NCBI GenBank assembly: GCA_033782935.1
Contig: JAWQEG010001323.1
Span: 126,501-190,500 of the forward strand
DNA length: 64,000 nucleotides
Origin: Petrolisthes cinctipes
Lineage: Eukaryota; Arthropoda; Malacostraca; Decapoda; Porcellanidae
Direction of reading: 5' to 3'
Shown piece by piece: positions 1 through 11,365 of this stretch; position 1 is the first letter of the stretch, and each line of letters opens with the position of its first letter. The notes under the pieces are model-generated. The model had not been told where the DNA came from. It worked only from the letters and a program-made list of their open reading frames with translations, and did not search any database. A program made the translations under genes and the position numbers.

Positions 1-139
1 TAAGTAATGTTTATTGCTTATTATAGTAAATACAATGAACTATACATAAGAATTATATTTTAACAATACAGTCTGTCGAGCAGGAGCTCCATGACAGACA
101 GATAAAAATAAATGTGTAAATTCATCATGAACTACTGTA

Positions 140-796
140 CAGTGCTGGCGGTTGAAATTGGCGCGGTAGCGAAGATGTCAACAGACTTACAAATAAAACG
201 GACGAAAACAATTGTAAGGTAACACTCACCAAAAATAAGTACATTGTTATTGTGTGTGTATGTGTGTGTGTGTTTTAAATCATGCATACAATATTTATAA
301 GTACATTGTTATTGTGTGTATGTGTGTTTTAAATCATGCATACAATATTTATAAGTACATTGTTATTGTGTGTATGTGTGTTTTAAATCATGCATACAAT
401 ATTTATAAGCACAGTACATTGTTAGTGTGTGTGTGTTTTTCTTTTTCTTTTTTTTTCTTTTTTTACGTGTGTCACTTGATTGGTAGCCATCATTAATACC
501 ACTACTACTACCACCACTACTACCACTATTACTACTACCACCTTATGAAGTGAAAAAGTCTGTTTGGCAACAACACACAATTTTACTTCACCCTCTTAAA
601 ACGCCCGCAGGAAAATTGATGTATGGTAACCACCAGCCAGCCTACGGGAGAACCAAGGAGAGTTTTGCCAATTATCATTTTTACCTCGAACCGCGGCAAT
701 ATTCTGGGATTTCTGTGGCGGGAAATGAAGCTAAGACAGATAGGACCTGTTATTGGCGTGGGCCCTCTACCGCGCCAATTTCAACCGCCAGCACTG
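140..796. mobile_element. MITE with 30-bp TIRs and TA target duplication (left arm)
   Basis: The ends are perfect inverted repeats of 30 bp (140-169 against 767-796) starting CAGTGCTGGCGG, each flanked by TA (138-139 and 797-798). A TA duplication and a CAGT terminus are typical of Tc1/mariner-type non-autonomous elements. The 657-bp interior holds tandem repeats at 239-420 and poly-pyrimidine runs but no transposase. It sits inside the 3' region of the CR1/L2-like element. Confidence 0.8.
239..420. repeat. Short tandem repeats inside the MITE (left arm)
   Basis: Units start gtacattgttattgtgtg at 239, 301, 355 and, degenerately, 414; spacings are 62, 54 and 59 bp. Each unit includes a TG-rich run and tttaaatcatgcatacaata. 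The 80-codon ORF overlapping this is a translation of the repeat and is not supported as a gene. A mirror copy lies at 8437-8618. Confidence 0.8.
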
Positions 797-837
797 TAGA
801 GCAAAGATTCATTATAATCATACAGTTGTATCAAATG

Positions 838-1445
838 AAATCAAACAGCAAAGTAACACAAAAAAACAGTAAAAAATAAAAGAAAACAGTAAATAAAAAT
901 GAAACTGAAAATGGAATGACATAGTAAAACCTTCTGCAAAGTTAGAAAACAGTAAAAAATAAAAACAAACAGTAAAATTAAAATGAAACAATAAAACTCT
1001 CAGTAAAGTTAGAGAACAGTAAAAAATAAAAGCAAACAATAAATCAAAATCAAACTGAAATTAAATTGAAACAGTAAAACTAAAGTAAAGTTAGAAAACA
1101 TTTAAACATAAAAGCAAACAATAAATCAAAATCAAACTGAAATTAAAATGAAACAGTAAAACTAAAGTAAAGTTAAAAAAACAGTAAAACATAAAAGCAA
1201 AACTGAAATTAAAATGAAACAGTGAAACTAAAGTAAAGTTAGAAAACAGTAATACATAAAAGCAAAAACAGTAAAACATAAAAGCAAACAATAAATCAAA
1301 ATCAAACTGAAATTAAAATGAAACGGTAAAACTAAATTAAAGTTAGAAAACAGTAAAAAAAATAAAAACAAACAATAAATCAAAATCAAACTGAAATTAA
1401 AAGCAAACTGAAACAGCAAAGTTAGAATCAAACAGTAAAATAAAT
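838..1445 (-). repeat. Degenerate tandem repeats in the 3' UTR, left copy
   Basis: An AT-rich stretch with strong strand bias (A-rich on plus) is built from repeated blocks such as aaactgaaattaaaatgaaa and cagtaaaactaaagtaaagt, in imperfect units of roughly 50-100 bp. It lies between the end of ORF2 and the MITE. The short ORFs predicted here are repeat translations (Phe/Leu-rich) and not genes. The mirror image is at 7412-8019. Confidence 0.7.
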
Positions 1446-1481
1446 ATTAAACAGACTAAGAAAACTAAAACAAAGGAACTG

Positions 1482-3680
1482 TTATGTAATATTCTGTTGG
1501 CTATATAAATATTGTTTTATTTCCTTTTTGTATTTTGTTATATTTGTGGTTTTGAGAAGCATTTTCATATCTACAGGTAAAGAGTTAAACAATTTAGGGC
1601 CAAAATTAATTAAACTATTTTTAAACATTGTAGTTCTAAATACTGGACAAACAAGATTCACATTATTACTCCTAGTATGGGCAGTATTGGTAACTAGAGA
1701 AAATATATCATTTTTGCCCACATTTTTATATATCAACAATAAAGTAAAATATTTGTGTAATGTAGGAAATTTCAATATTATAGCTTCTGATAAAACACCT
1801 GTTGTTGAGTCAAATTTTTTAAGGAGAAATATACATCGAAAATTTTTATTTTGAGCTATAGTCAACTTACCCAGAAATGATTGTCATGTGCATGCCCACA
1901 CAGAGACACAATAAGTGAAATAAGGGTAACAAAGGGTATAATAAATGCTGATCATAGCTTCAGTGGTCAGGTTATGCCTAACTCTATATAAGACGCCGAT
2001 TACTTTAGATACTTTTGAACAAACGTGGTCTATATGAAATTTCCAATTTAAGTTTTCATCAACAATGATTCCAAGAAATTTGGTGTGATTCACTTGTTTT
2101 AGACTTTCACTGTTTAACGTTATAGGAGGTATTGAGTTTTTGATTGATCTATTTTGAAAGAGAATATAAGATGTTTTTGAGATGTTAAGTCTAAGTTTAT
2201 TTGAGTAAATCCACGTGTGAGCCTTTTTCAACTCTACCATTGCAGTAGCATGAAGTTAAGCAATATTGTGGTCATTCAACAAAAGGGTTGTATCATTAGC
2301 ATATATTATAAATGTAAGCATATGACTGGAATTTACAATGTCATTTATATAAGTAAGAAAAAGCAACGGGCATAAGACAGACCCTTGTGGAACACCCTTA
2401 GATATTGGCATCAATTTAGAATAAGATTGATTAGTGAAAACACATTGTTTTCTGTTAGAAAGGTAACTTTTAAATAGATTGAATGGTATACCTCTTATGC
2501 CTAAATTATTTAGTTTATAGAGTAAAATATTATGATCAAGAATATCAAAAGCTTCAGATAAATCCAAGAAAATCCCCAATATGTTTAATTTGTCTTCCAA
2601 ACCCCCATAGACATTACAGACTAATTGAAGAATGGCTGATTCTGTGGAATAGTTGGCCCGAAATCCATGTTGGTGGTCTATTAAAAGTTTGTGGCTCTCA
2701 AGGTAATTAATTAGTCTATTAGCAATAATTATTTCAAATACTTTACTAAACGCAGGTAATATTGAAATTGGACGATATTTTTTATATCCTTTCTATTGCC
2801 AGATTTAAATATTGGGAGGACCTTAGCAAGTTTTAAATTGTCTGGAAAACTTCCCGATTTTAAACATGCGTTAATTATGTGTGCCAACGGAGTTGAAATA
2901 GTGGAGGAACAATGCTTTAAAACTTTAGGTGATATATCATCATAACCAGGTGTTTCTGTCTTGGTCATATTTAGTAATTTTTGAACCTCATGTTTGTTGG
3001 TTGGGGACAGATACATAGAAAACTCAGTTGGATTGTGTAAATACTGCTTGTAGGTGTCATTATCCTCCGTTACATTATTATGTGATAAAAAATGTTCATT
3101 AAATTTAGTTGAGATATCATCACATTGGGGACTAAGTTGTATATTAGATTTACAAGAGTTTGACCTTCCGAGTAGGGGATTAAGTACTTTCCATTGTTTA
3201 TGAGGATTACCCTGATTGTTATTGAGTTCATTTTTATAGTACGTATTATTTGCAGTTCTTAGGATAGAAGTTAGTTGGTTCCTGTATTTTTTATATGTCT
3301 CACCATATGTAATTGGCCATTTCTTAGCAAGTCTCTCCAATCTATTTCTTTCTTTTATGCTATTCTTTAGAGCAGGTGTAATGTATGGACTTATTTCACT
3401 TTTCTTATTTATAGAATACCTTTTAACAGGAAAATGTACCTGATATAATTCATTAAATAGATTAAAAAAGGTATTAAAAGCATCATTAGAGGTAGAGAAG
3501 TTTAAAACATCAATCCAATTGAAATTCCTAAGTTCAGCATTAAAATTTTCAATTGAGCAATTTGTTATTGATCTTTTGTAAATAAAACGAGGCTCATGTA
3601 AACTAGATTCAAGTTGAAATTGAGAAATGGTAGGAAAGTGATCGGTAATATCTGTTTCTATTATATAATTATGAATGTTG
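1482..3680 (-). pseudogene. Reverse transcriptase region of the left CR1/L2-like element (broken)
   Basis: This is the rest of ORF2: end of the endonuclease, linker, RT fingers and palm, and C-terminal thumb. Blocks seen include TPGYDDISPKVLKH, LSEAFDILDHN, KGVPQGSVLCPL and a palm motif reading YAND where active enzymes have YADD, so a catalytic Asp is replaced by Asn. The frame is further broken by a frameshift near 2772 and by in-frame stops near 2257 and 1885. The same lesions are mirrored in the right copy, so the element decayed before the two arms formed. Confidence 0.8.
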
Positions 3681-3682
3681 TC

Positions 3683-4441
3683 TTAAATTTGAGATGTCCA
3701 CGTATGGTCAATGAGAGATGCTGTTGTTTCAGTGATTCTGGTGGGTTTAGTTATTAATGGAAATAGAGAAAACGAGAACATCAAATTTAAAAATTCCTCA
3801 ACATTATTTTCCCTATGTTTCAATAAATTTACATTAAAATCGCCAAAAATATAAATGCGTTTAATATTTTTATCAAGAGCTATTGTTAGGATATTCAACA
3901 TAGTATCTACAAATTTCTTGAAATCCCCACTCGGAGGTCTATATACACAAACAAATAAATGCTTCCTACTTGCAATTATAGTTTCAACACCCACAGTTTC
4001 AATAAATGTATCTAAAATAGTAAATTGATTTAATAAAAATGATTCATACTTATCAGACACATAGAGAGCAACACCACCACCATGAGCATTACGTGAGTTG
4101 TTAAACATCGAATAGCCTGGAATGTCATACAGCATGGAAAGATGTGGTTCAAGTCGAGTTTCTGAAAGACCAATTACATTAATATTTATGGAACAATTAT
4201 TTATAAATACATCTTTGAAATACTGGAGATTCTTCGGAATAGACCTAATATTAAAGTTACATAGGGTTAGAAATTTTCTGTTAACCACAGGAAAATTGTC
4301 TAGGTAACTATAATTTGTTTTGGAAATAGAATCCAATCTGTACTTAGTATAAAATGAGTCTACATCAAGATCATTACTGTATTTATGATCATCTATAACA
4401 AATGGTTGAAATTCTAGTTCTTTAAAGTTTAAATTGGACAA
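3683..4441 (-). pseudogene. Apurinic-like endonuclease domain of the left CR1/L2-like element
   Basis: This open segment of 252 codons encodes the N-terminal endonuclease that nicks target DNA for target-primed reverse transcription. LSETRLEP (catalytic Glu), GGGVALYV, VYRPPSG, FGDFNVN and SLIDHTW can be read in order. An in-frame stop at 3683-3685 separates it from the rest of the domain, which continues in the same frame and includes TDHFPT, the Asp-His pair of the active site. The ORF start at 4441 may be the natural ORF2 start, since the sequence beyond it is not visibly coding for this element. Confidence 0.75.
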
Positions 4442-4474
4442 TGTGTATGTGAGAGTACCATTTCTACATGGACC

Positions 4475-4745
4475 TCATAGCTCACAGACAAAGTAACTGG
4501 GATACGTGCATACTTGATCATTGTAAAAATCATTTGTACCATCTCTTTGGTAGAAGATTTCCAAACAGTCTTCTATACCGCCAGTATTGTCGGGTTGAAG
4601 GCCATTCCAAGGAAAGTTGTTAGGCAGTTTTGTACCAGATAGCCAAAACCACTGTCCCTCACTCGCTATGTCAGATCCGCCCAACCAAACACCTTCATGA
4701 CCGGCCGACCCAACATCTGACAAGAATGTAGCAATAGTTATTATT
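4475..4745 (-). pseudogene. C-type lectin domain, 3' exon fragment
   Basis: On the minus strand this encodes about 90 residues of the C-terminal half of a C-type lectin (carbohydrate-recognition) domain. VWLGGSD, WFWLSG, the QPDN signature (the QPD class is usually linked to galactose-type ligands), EDCLEI, ND and the closing cysteines CTYPSYFVCEL are visible. A natural stop follows at once, as expected for the 3' end of a lectin gene. Upstream it is cut off at the right repeat arm (4745). A good 3' splice-site sequence, ttcttgtcag ending at 4717, could mark the exon start. It is likely a host gene fragment caught between two retroelement copies; I see no other lectin exon in the window. Confidence 0.75.
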
Positions 4746-4748
4746 TCG

Positions 4749-7375
4749 ATGTTTAACAACTCACGTAATGCTCATGGTGGTGGTGTTGCTCTCTATGTGT
4801 CTGATAAGTATGAATCATTTTTATTAAATCAATTTACTATTTTAGATACATTTATTGAAACTGTGGGTGTTGAAACTATAATTGCAAGTAGGAAGCATTT
4901 ATTTGTTTGTGTATATAGACCTCCGAGTGGGGATTTCAAGAAATTTGTAGATACTATGTTGAATATCCTAACAATAGCTCTTGATAAAAATATTAAACGC
5001 ATTTATATTTTTGGCGATTTTAATGTAAATTTATTGAAACATAGGGAAAATAATGTTGAGGAATTTTTAAATTTGATGTTCTCGTTTTCTCTATTTCCAT
5101 TAATAACTAAACCCACCAGAATCACTGAAACAACAGCATCTCTCATTGACCATACGTGGACATCTCAAATTTAAGACAACATTCATAATTATATAATAGA
5201 AACAGATATTACCGATCACTTTCCTACCATTTCTCAATTTCAACTTGAATCTAGTTTACATGAGCCTCGTTTTATTTACAAAAGATCAATAACAAATTGC
5301 TCAATTGAAAATTTTAATGCTGAACTTAGGAATTTCAATTGGATTGATGTTTTAAACTTCTCTACCTCTAATGATGCTTTTAATACCTTTTTTAATCTAT
5401 TTAATGAATTATATCAGGTACATTTTCCTGTTAAAAGGTATTCTATAAATAAGAAAAGTGAAATAAGTCCATACATTACACCTGCTCTAAAGAATAGCAT
5501 AAAAGAAAGAAATAGATTGGAGAGACTTGCTAAGAAATGGCCAATTACATATGGTGAGACATATAAAAAATACAGGAACCAACTAACTTCTATCCTAAGA
5601 ACTGCAAATAATACGTACTATAAAAATGAACTCAATAACAATCAGGGTAATCCTCATAAACAATGGAAAGTACTTAATCCCCTACTCGGAAGGTCAAACT
5701 CTTGTAAATCTAATATACAACTTAGTCCCCAATGTGATGATATCTCAACTAAATTTAATGAACATTTTTTATCACATAATAATGTAACGGAGGATAATGA
5801 CACCTACAAGCAGTATTTACACAATCCAACTGAGTTTTCTATGTATCTGTCCCCAACCAACAAACATGAGGTTCAAAAATTACTAAATATGACCAAGACA
5901 GAAACACCTGGTTATGATGATATATCACCTAAAGTTTTAAAGCATTGTTCCTCCACTATTTCAACTCCGTTGGCACACATAATTAACGCATGTTTAAAAT
6001 CGGGAAGTTTTCCAGACAATTTAAAACTTGCTAAGGTCCTCCCAATATTTAAATCTGGCAATAGAAAGGATATAAAAAATATCGTCCAATTTCAATATTA
6101 CCTGCGTTTAGTAAAGTATTTGAAATAATTATTGCTAATAGACTAATTAATTACCTTGAGAGCCACAAACTTTTAATAGACCACCAACATGGATTTCGGG
6201 CCAACTATTCCACAGAATCAGCCATTCTTCAATTAGTCTGTAATGTCTATGGGGGTTTGGAAGACAAATTAAACATATTGGGGATTTTCTTGGATTTATC
6301 TGAAGCTTTTGATATTCTTGATCATAATATTTTACTCTATAAACTAAATAATTTAGGCATAAGAGGTATACCATTCAATCTATTTAAAAGTTACCTTTCT
6401 AACAGAAAACAATGTGTTTTCACTAATCAATCTTATTCTAAATTGATGCCAATATCTAAGGGTGTTCCACAAGGGTCTGTCTTATGCCCGTTGCTTTTTC
6501 TTACTTATATAAATGACATTGTAAATTCCAGTCATATGCTTACATTTATAATATATGCTAATGATACAACCCTTTTGTTGAATGACCACAATATTGCTTA
6601 ACTTCATGCTACTGCAATGGTAGAGTTGAAAAAGGCTCACACGTGGATTTACTCAAATAAACTTAGACTTAACATCTCAAAAACATCTTATATTCTCTTT
6701 CAAAATAGATCAATCAAAAACTCAATACCTCCTATAACGTTAAACAGTGAAAGTCTAAAACAAGTGAATCACACCAAATTTCTTGGAATCATTGTTGATG
6801 AAAACTTAAATTGGAAATTTCATATAGACCACGTTTGTTCAAAAGTATCTAAAGTAATCGGCGTCTTATATAGAGTTAGGCATAACCTGACCACTGAAGC
6901 TATGATCAGCATTTATTATACCCTTTGTTACCCTTATTTCACTTATTGTGTCTCTGTGTGGGCATGCACATGACAATCATTTCTGGGTAAGTTGACTATA
7001 GCTCAAAATAAAAATTTTCGATGTATATTTCTCCTTAAAAAATTTGACTCAACAACAGGTGTTTTATCAAAAGCTATAATATTGAAATTTCCTACATTAC
7101 ACAAATATTTTACTTTATTGTTGATATATAAAAATGTGGGCAAAAATGATATATTTTCTCTAGTTACCAATACTGCCCATACTAGGAGTAATAATGTGAA
7201 TCTTGTTTGTCCAGTATTTAGAACTACAATGTTTAAAAATAGTTTAATTAATTTTGGCCCTAAATTGTTTAACTCTTTACCTGTAGATATGAAAATGCTT
7301 CTCAAAACCACAAATATAACAAAATACAAAAAGGAAATAAAACAATATTTATATAGCCAACAGAATATTACATAA
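4749..7375 (+). pseudogene. ORF2 (endonuclease-RT) of the right CR1/L2-like copy, broken
   Basis: The reading frame from 4749 has an in-frame stop at 5172-5174, resumes in the same frame through the RT fingers, shifts frame near 6085, then has in-frame stops at 6599-6601 and 6971-6973. Motifs in order are GGGVALYV, FGDFNVN, LIDHTW, TDHFPT, TPGYDDISPKV, LSEAFDILDHN, GVPQGSVL and YAND (mutated YADD). It is nonfunctional. Minus-strand ORFs over the same span are shadows. Confidence 0.8.
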
Positions 7376-7411
7376 CAGTTCCTTTGTTTTAGTTTTCTTA
7401 GTCTGTTTAAT

Positions 7412-8019
7412 ATTTATTTTACTGTTTGATTCTAACTTTGCTGTTTCAGTTTGCTTTTAATTTCAGTTTGATTTTGATTTATTGTTTGTTTTTATTTTTT
7501 TTACTGTTTTCTAACTTTAATTTAGTTTTACCGTTTCATTTTAATTTCAGTTTGATTTTGATTTATTGTTTGCTTTTATGTTTTACTGTTTTTGCTTTTA
7601 TGTATTACTGTTTTCTAACTTTACTTTAGTTTCACTGTTTCATTTTAATTTCAGTTTTGCTTTTATGTTTTACTGTTTTTTTAACTTTACTTTAGTTTTA
7701 CTGTTTCATTTTAATTTCAGTTTGATTTTGATTTATTGTTTGCTTTTATGTTTAAATGTTTTCTAACTTTACTTTAGTTTTACTGTTTCAATTTAATTTC
7801 AGTTTGATTTTGATTTATTGTTTGCTTTTATTTTTTACTGTTCTCTAACTTTACTGAGAGTTTTATTGTTTCATTTTAATTTTACTGTTTGTTTTTATTT
7901 TTTACTGTTTTCTAACTTTGCAGAAGGTTTTACTATGTCATTCCATTTTCAGTTTCATTTTTATTTACTGTTTTCTTTTATTTTTTACTGTTTTTTTGTG
8001 TTACTTTGCTGTTTGATTT
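7412..8019 (+). repeat. Degenerate tandem repeats in the 3' UTR, right copy
   Basis: This is the mirror of 838-1445: T-rich blocks of the form ttactttagttttactgttt and tcattttaatttcagtttga, repeated imperfectly. It is noncoding. Confidence 0.7.
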
Positions 8020-8060
8020 CATTTGATACAACTGTATGATTATAATGAATCTTTGCTCTA

Positions 8061-8717
8061 CAGTGCTGGCGGTTGAAATTGGCGCGGTAGAGGGCCCACG
8101 CCAATAACAGGTCCTATCTGTCTTAGCTTCATTTCCCGCCACAGAAATCCCAGAATATTGCCGCGGTTCGAGGTAAAAATGATAATTGGCAAAACTCTCC
8201 TTGGTTCTCCCGTAGGCTGGCTGGTGGTTACCATACATCAATTTTCCTGCGGGCGTTTTAAGAGGGTGAAGTAAAATTGTGTGTTGTTGCCAAACAGACT
8301 TTTTCACTTCATAAGGTGGTAGTAGTAATAGTGGTAGTAGTGGTGGTAGTAGTAGTGGTATTAATGATGGCTACCAATCAAGTGACACACGTAAAAAAAG
8401 AAAAAAAAAGAAAAAGAAAAACACACACACACTAACAATGTACTGTGCTTATAAATATTGTATGCATGATTTAAAACACACATACACACAATAACAATGT
8501 ACTTATAAATATTGTATGCATGATTTAAAACACACATACACACAATAACAATGTACTTATAAATATTGTATGCATGATTTAAAACACACACACACATACA
8601 CACACAATAACAATGTACTTATTTTTGGTGAGTGTTACCTTACAATTGTTTTCGTCCGTTTTATTTGTAAGTCTGTTGACATCTTCGCTACCGCGCCAAT
8701 TTCAACCGCCAGCACTG
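8061..8717. mobile_element. MITE with 30-bp TIRs and TA target duplication (right arm)
   Basis: This is the inverted copy of the MITE at 140-796, with the same CAGTGCTGGCGG ends and flanking TA. Its presence at the same site in both arms shows that the MITE inserted before the arms were duplicated. Confidence 0.8.
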
Positions 8718-8866
8718 TACAGTAGTTCATGATGAATTTACACATTTATTTTTATCTGTCTGTCATGGAGCTCCTGCTCGACAGACTGTATTGTTAAAAT
8801 ATAATTCTTATGTATAGTTCATTGTATTTACTATAATAAGCAATAAACATTACTTACTTACTTACC

Positions 8867-9884
8867 TCTTTCCATCTCCTTGCATGCTTGTTGCCCCACC
8901 TCTATATCACCCCACCCTCGTTCTACAGGGTCATCTAGGCCTGCCTAGAGTGGTCTTTTCTCTTCCTCATACCAATCAAATTGTACTCGACGAAGGCAAA
9001 AGTAATAATAAATTCATTTCACATATGCTCAGCTATATAGAAAAATTGTGTTTTACCATTTCATCCTTATTTGCTATCTTACTGGTACTAGTCCATGATT
9101 TTGTGTCAGTTATAAACCCCACTATATTTACCTCTTCAATATTAACTCCTATATGTAACTAAATTAAATAGAATTATTTAAGTTCTTAATATTATTAGTA
9201 TTGCCAGTGGTGATGTGGGCAGTCCTTAGAGTTTTTCAGCTGTCCCTCTTGTCCTTTCCTGTCATTCGTGCCTGCTGTCCCAACTCTCTATCACCTCCTC
9301 GTCTCATCCTACTAGGCGGTCTTAATTCATCCTTAATCAATGTTACAACAAAAAATAATAATAACAGTGACAAGACTGATAAAACGTAACCAACAAACGA
9401 CATAATATTACTATTATCTGTTGCTTGGAAGGAATACAATGTAATCTTCATAAGAGCTTTGATTTAGAACCTGTCACTATTTCGTTTGTATTGCGCTATT
9501 CCTCATGAACACTGTAAGTACAACAATTGGAATGGAAGCTACAACACGTCTGTTTTCTTAGATTGTTATATGAGCTCCAATAGCCCTTGTACCTCTTAAT
9601 TAACTGAAGTATAATGATACAACAATCAATTCTTCCAGTTATCAAATGTCATACAAATTGATGCCCCTATTAACAAATGGTATTACTAGCCCCCCCCCCC
9701 CTCTCAAACGTATAGAGCAATTCTGCCTTTACCTCTAAACACACTACATAAGGTACCAAATAGAACCTGCAATAAAGTAGAAAATAGTCATAGTAACATT
9801 TCTGCCTACCATAGTAGTACCCTCGCTTCAGCTAAGCCTAGCGGGGATGCAGAGGACACTGAAACGACAAGGGATGCCTTTCAT
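8867..9884. other. Unassigned intergenic sequence
   Basis: I see no recognisable gene, domain or element here. It is mixed-composition DNA with a C homopolymer run near 9690-9702. The ORFs in it (60-90 codons) show no family features or repeat in the window. Confidence 0.5.
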
Positions 9885-10361
9885 TGCTACCCAGGGTGAA
9901 CAGACTCTAGGATACACAATACAGTTTATTGGTAGTACACAAAGGTCACACAGAATATGGTATGATGCTGACGTGCCGTGCCATGCCGTAGAGGAGCCGT
10001 AGTCGCTGCAGGAGAGTTGGCTGGAGGTAGGAGGTTAACTGTGTGATCAGAGCGGGAACACAGGTAGGTGCATGGCAGTTAGCTGGTGTGGCGGTGGACA
10101 GGGACCTTCTTCTCTCGGTGCTGGTGCTGAAGTGAGTGTCCTAGCAGGGCTGGCTGCCCCCCTTATATTTGGTCCGAGCCTGCCAGCTGCTGTCCCCAGG
10201 AGGCTTATGGCGGCTTGACTGCGGGTAGGCGTGGTCCCAGGGGCGGCTTAGGTCTGCATGGTTCGAGGATTAGCATACCTGGCCGGCTAAGAATAGAACA
10301 GGGATCTAGGAGTGGCCATATGTGTGTGGTATATGGAGTGGCCACACATGTGGCCGTTACA
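9885..10361 (-). repeat. 3' LTR of a Ty3/gypsy element (left end approximate)
   Basis: On the minus strand the sequence after the polypurine tract begins TGTAACGGCC, a standard LTR start. Inside are a TATA-like AATATAAGG (about 10167-10175) and an AATAAA polyadenylation hexamer (9925-9930, minus), in the U3-R order expected. The downstream end is not certain; a TGCTAC/GTAGCA edge at 9885 is my best guess because no second intact LTR is present for comparison. Confidence 0.55.
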
Positions 10362-10380
10362 TTACCACCCCTCTCCCCAG
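10362..10380 (-). other. Polypurine tract of the gypsy element
   Basis: Read on the minus strand, ctggggagaggggtggtaa sits directly before the LTR start TGTAAC. A purine run abutting the 3' LTR is the plus-strand DNA primer of LTR retrotransposons. It fixes the orientation (minus) and the inner edge of the LTR. Confidence 0.65.
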
Positions 10381-10510
10381 ACGTATTATGAACATATGTG
10401 GAGGAAGGGGAGAGGGAACAAATATGTACAAAATAACAAATAAGGATAAAATAAATGTAGTACAATCATGTGCAGGGAGTGTGTAAGGTGTACAACGAAA
10501 ACATAATGAA

Positions 10511-11365
10511 TTAGTAGTAGGGGGTGTGCGATATTGTTTGTGTGAGGTGTGGGTGTGTGTATGCGTTGTGAAGCATGGATACATATTTAGATGGTCGCAG
10601 TATGGTCCGCCCAGCACATGATGTGAAACCCTCGGGTGGTAAGGAAGGCTCGTTGTCCTGTAGGTGTTCCCGAAGGGTAGCAGGTGTGGCAGCGAGTGGT
10701 GGCGGCTGATATGCGGGGTGTCGGTCGAAGGTGCGGGGAGGTGTGGCTGGAGAAGGTTGTCTGATAGTGCCATGGGGAATATTAGAAGGGAATAATGGTG
10801 TCGTGGAGGATTTGGGAGGGGGATGGTGGAGTTGGGAGTAGGGGAAGGCGGGACGGACTGGGTGGGGGAGATATGGGTCGTAGGAGGGGGTGGAAAGGGG
10901 ATAGGTAGGGGTAGAACAGGAGATGGGAGTATGGGATGGGAGTGTGGTGTAGGCGAGGGTGGTGGGTGTGGTAGGAATGGGTGATGGCGATCGAGAGCGG
11001 AGAAGGGATGACGGTGGCGATGAAGGCTGTGTTGTGGTGGTAGGGGGAATAGAGGGTTGTGGCGTGAATGTGTGATGGGGTTGTGGGATGGGTAGGAGTG
11101 GTGGTCTGTAGTGAGGGAATATTGAGGGTGGGGTGGGTGGTTTGGCAGGTACCGGTGGTATATGGTGTAAGGGTGTAGGTGAGTGTGGGGGTGTAGTGGT
11201 GACCGCCGGCTTGACCCGCTCCCAGGAGGTGACATAAGGTTTTCCTGACACCTTAATTGTGACTGTAGCGTCCTTCTAGAGATAACGGGGTGAGGGCCGG
11301 TGTACGGTTCTTGGAGCGGTGTCCTGTGGGCGTCGGTACGCTGGAATAGGTGTGTGGCTGTTGTC
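10511..11365 (-). pseudogene. Gypsy pol 3' end: integrase C-terminus and proline-rich tail
   Basis: The conserved block reads HRTPLQEPYTGPHPVISR, followed after a frameshift near 11270 by SGKPYVTSWERVKPA. It matches the block HCTPFQ-YTGPHPVLSR and NGKSYVMSWERVKPA of the related copy near 62.0 kb. It is the SH3-like integrase C-terminal region used in integration. The 246-codon frame 10511-11251 then continues as a Pro/Ser/Thr/His-rich tail of unknown role and stops 150 bp before the polypurine tract. The 5' side is cut near 11365. It is probably the missing 3' part of the gypsy element at 42.4-52.6 kb. Confidence 0.7.

Larger units (their letters stand above)
1..4112. repeat. Left arm of a 4.1-kb inverted repeat
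   Basis: This stretch is the reverse complement of 4745-8856; paired positions sum to 8857 along the whole arm, so no net indel is visible. In the coding parts I compared, I found one substitution (a Glu/Lys codon difference near 1788 and its partner near 7069). The arm begins at the window edge, so it could extend further left. It contains a decayed CR1/L2-like retrotransposon on the minus strand and a MITE. Arms this similar with a 632-bp loop mean either a very recent inverted duplication or an assembly or library fold-back. Confidence 0.95.
1..4445 (-). mobile_element. CR1/L2-like non-LTR retrotransposon, decayed, left copy
   Basis: Read on the minus strand it runs from an endonuclease start near 4441, through reverse transcriptase, to a repeat-rich 3' UTR, with a MITE inserted near the 3' end. 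The endonuclease carries the YRPPSG, FGDFN and LIDH motifs usual in apurinic-type endonucleases of CR1/L2/Jockey-like elements, and the RT has SEAFD and GVPQGS blocks. No RNase H domain is visible after the RT. The clade name is inferred from these motifs only. This copy reaches about 330 bp further 5' than the right copy and abuts the lectin exon end at 4475. Confidence 0.75.
4745..8856. repeat. Right arm of the 4.1-kb inverted repeat
   Basis: This is the partner of 1-4112. The match starts at the tetranucleotide cgaa (4745-4748) and breaks on its inner side, where the left arm continues into the N-terminus of the endonuclease and this side runs into lectin sequence. It ends at 8856 in a short TTAC run (8848-8866), which looks like the simple-repeat tail of the retroelement just after an AATAAA hexamer (8842-8847). 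Unrecognised sequence follows. Confidence 0.95.
4745..8866 (+). mobile_element. CR1/L2-like non-LTR retrotransposon, decayed, 5'-truncated right copy
   Basis: This is the same element as the left copy, on the opposite strand, starting inside the endonuclease domain at 4745. It runs through RT, the 3' UTR tandem repeats and the MITE, and ends with AATAAA (8842-8847) and a TTAC repeat tail. The 5' break falls exactly where the inverted repeat ends, so whether this is a truncated insertion or one side of an inverted duplication cannot be told from the sequence alone. Confidence 0.75.

Noticed and set aside
239..420. CRISPR-like spaced repeats
   Set aside because: Units are contiguous tandem repeats inside a MITE in a eukaryotic genome, without unique spacers or cas genes.
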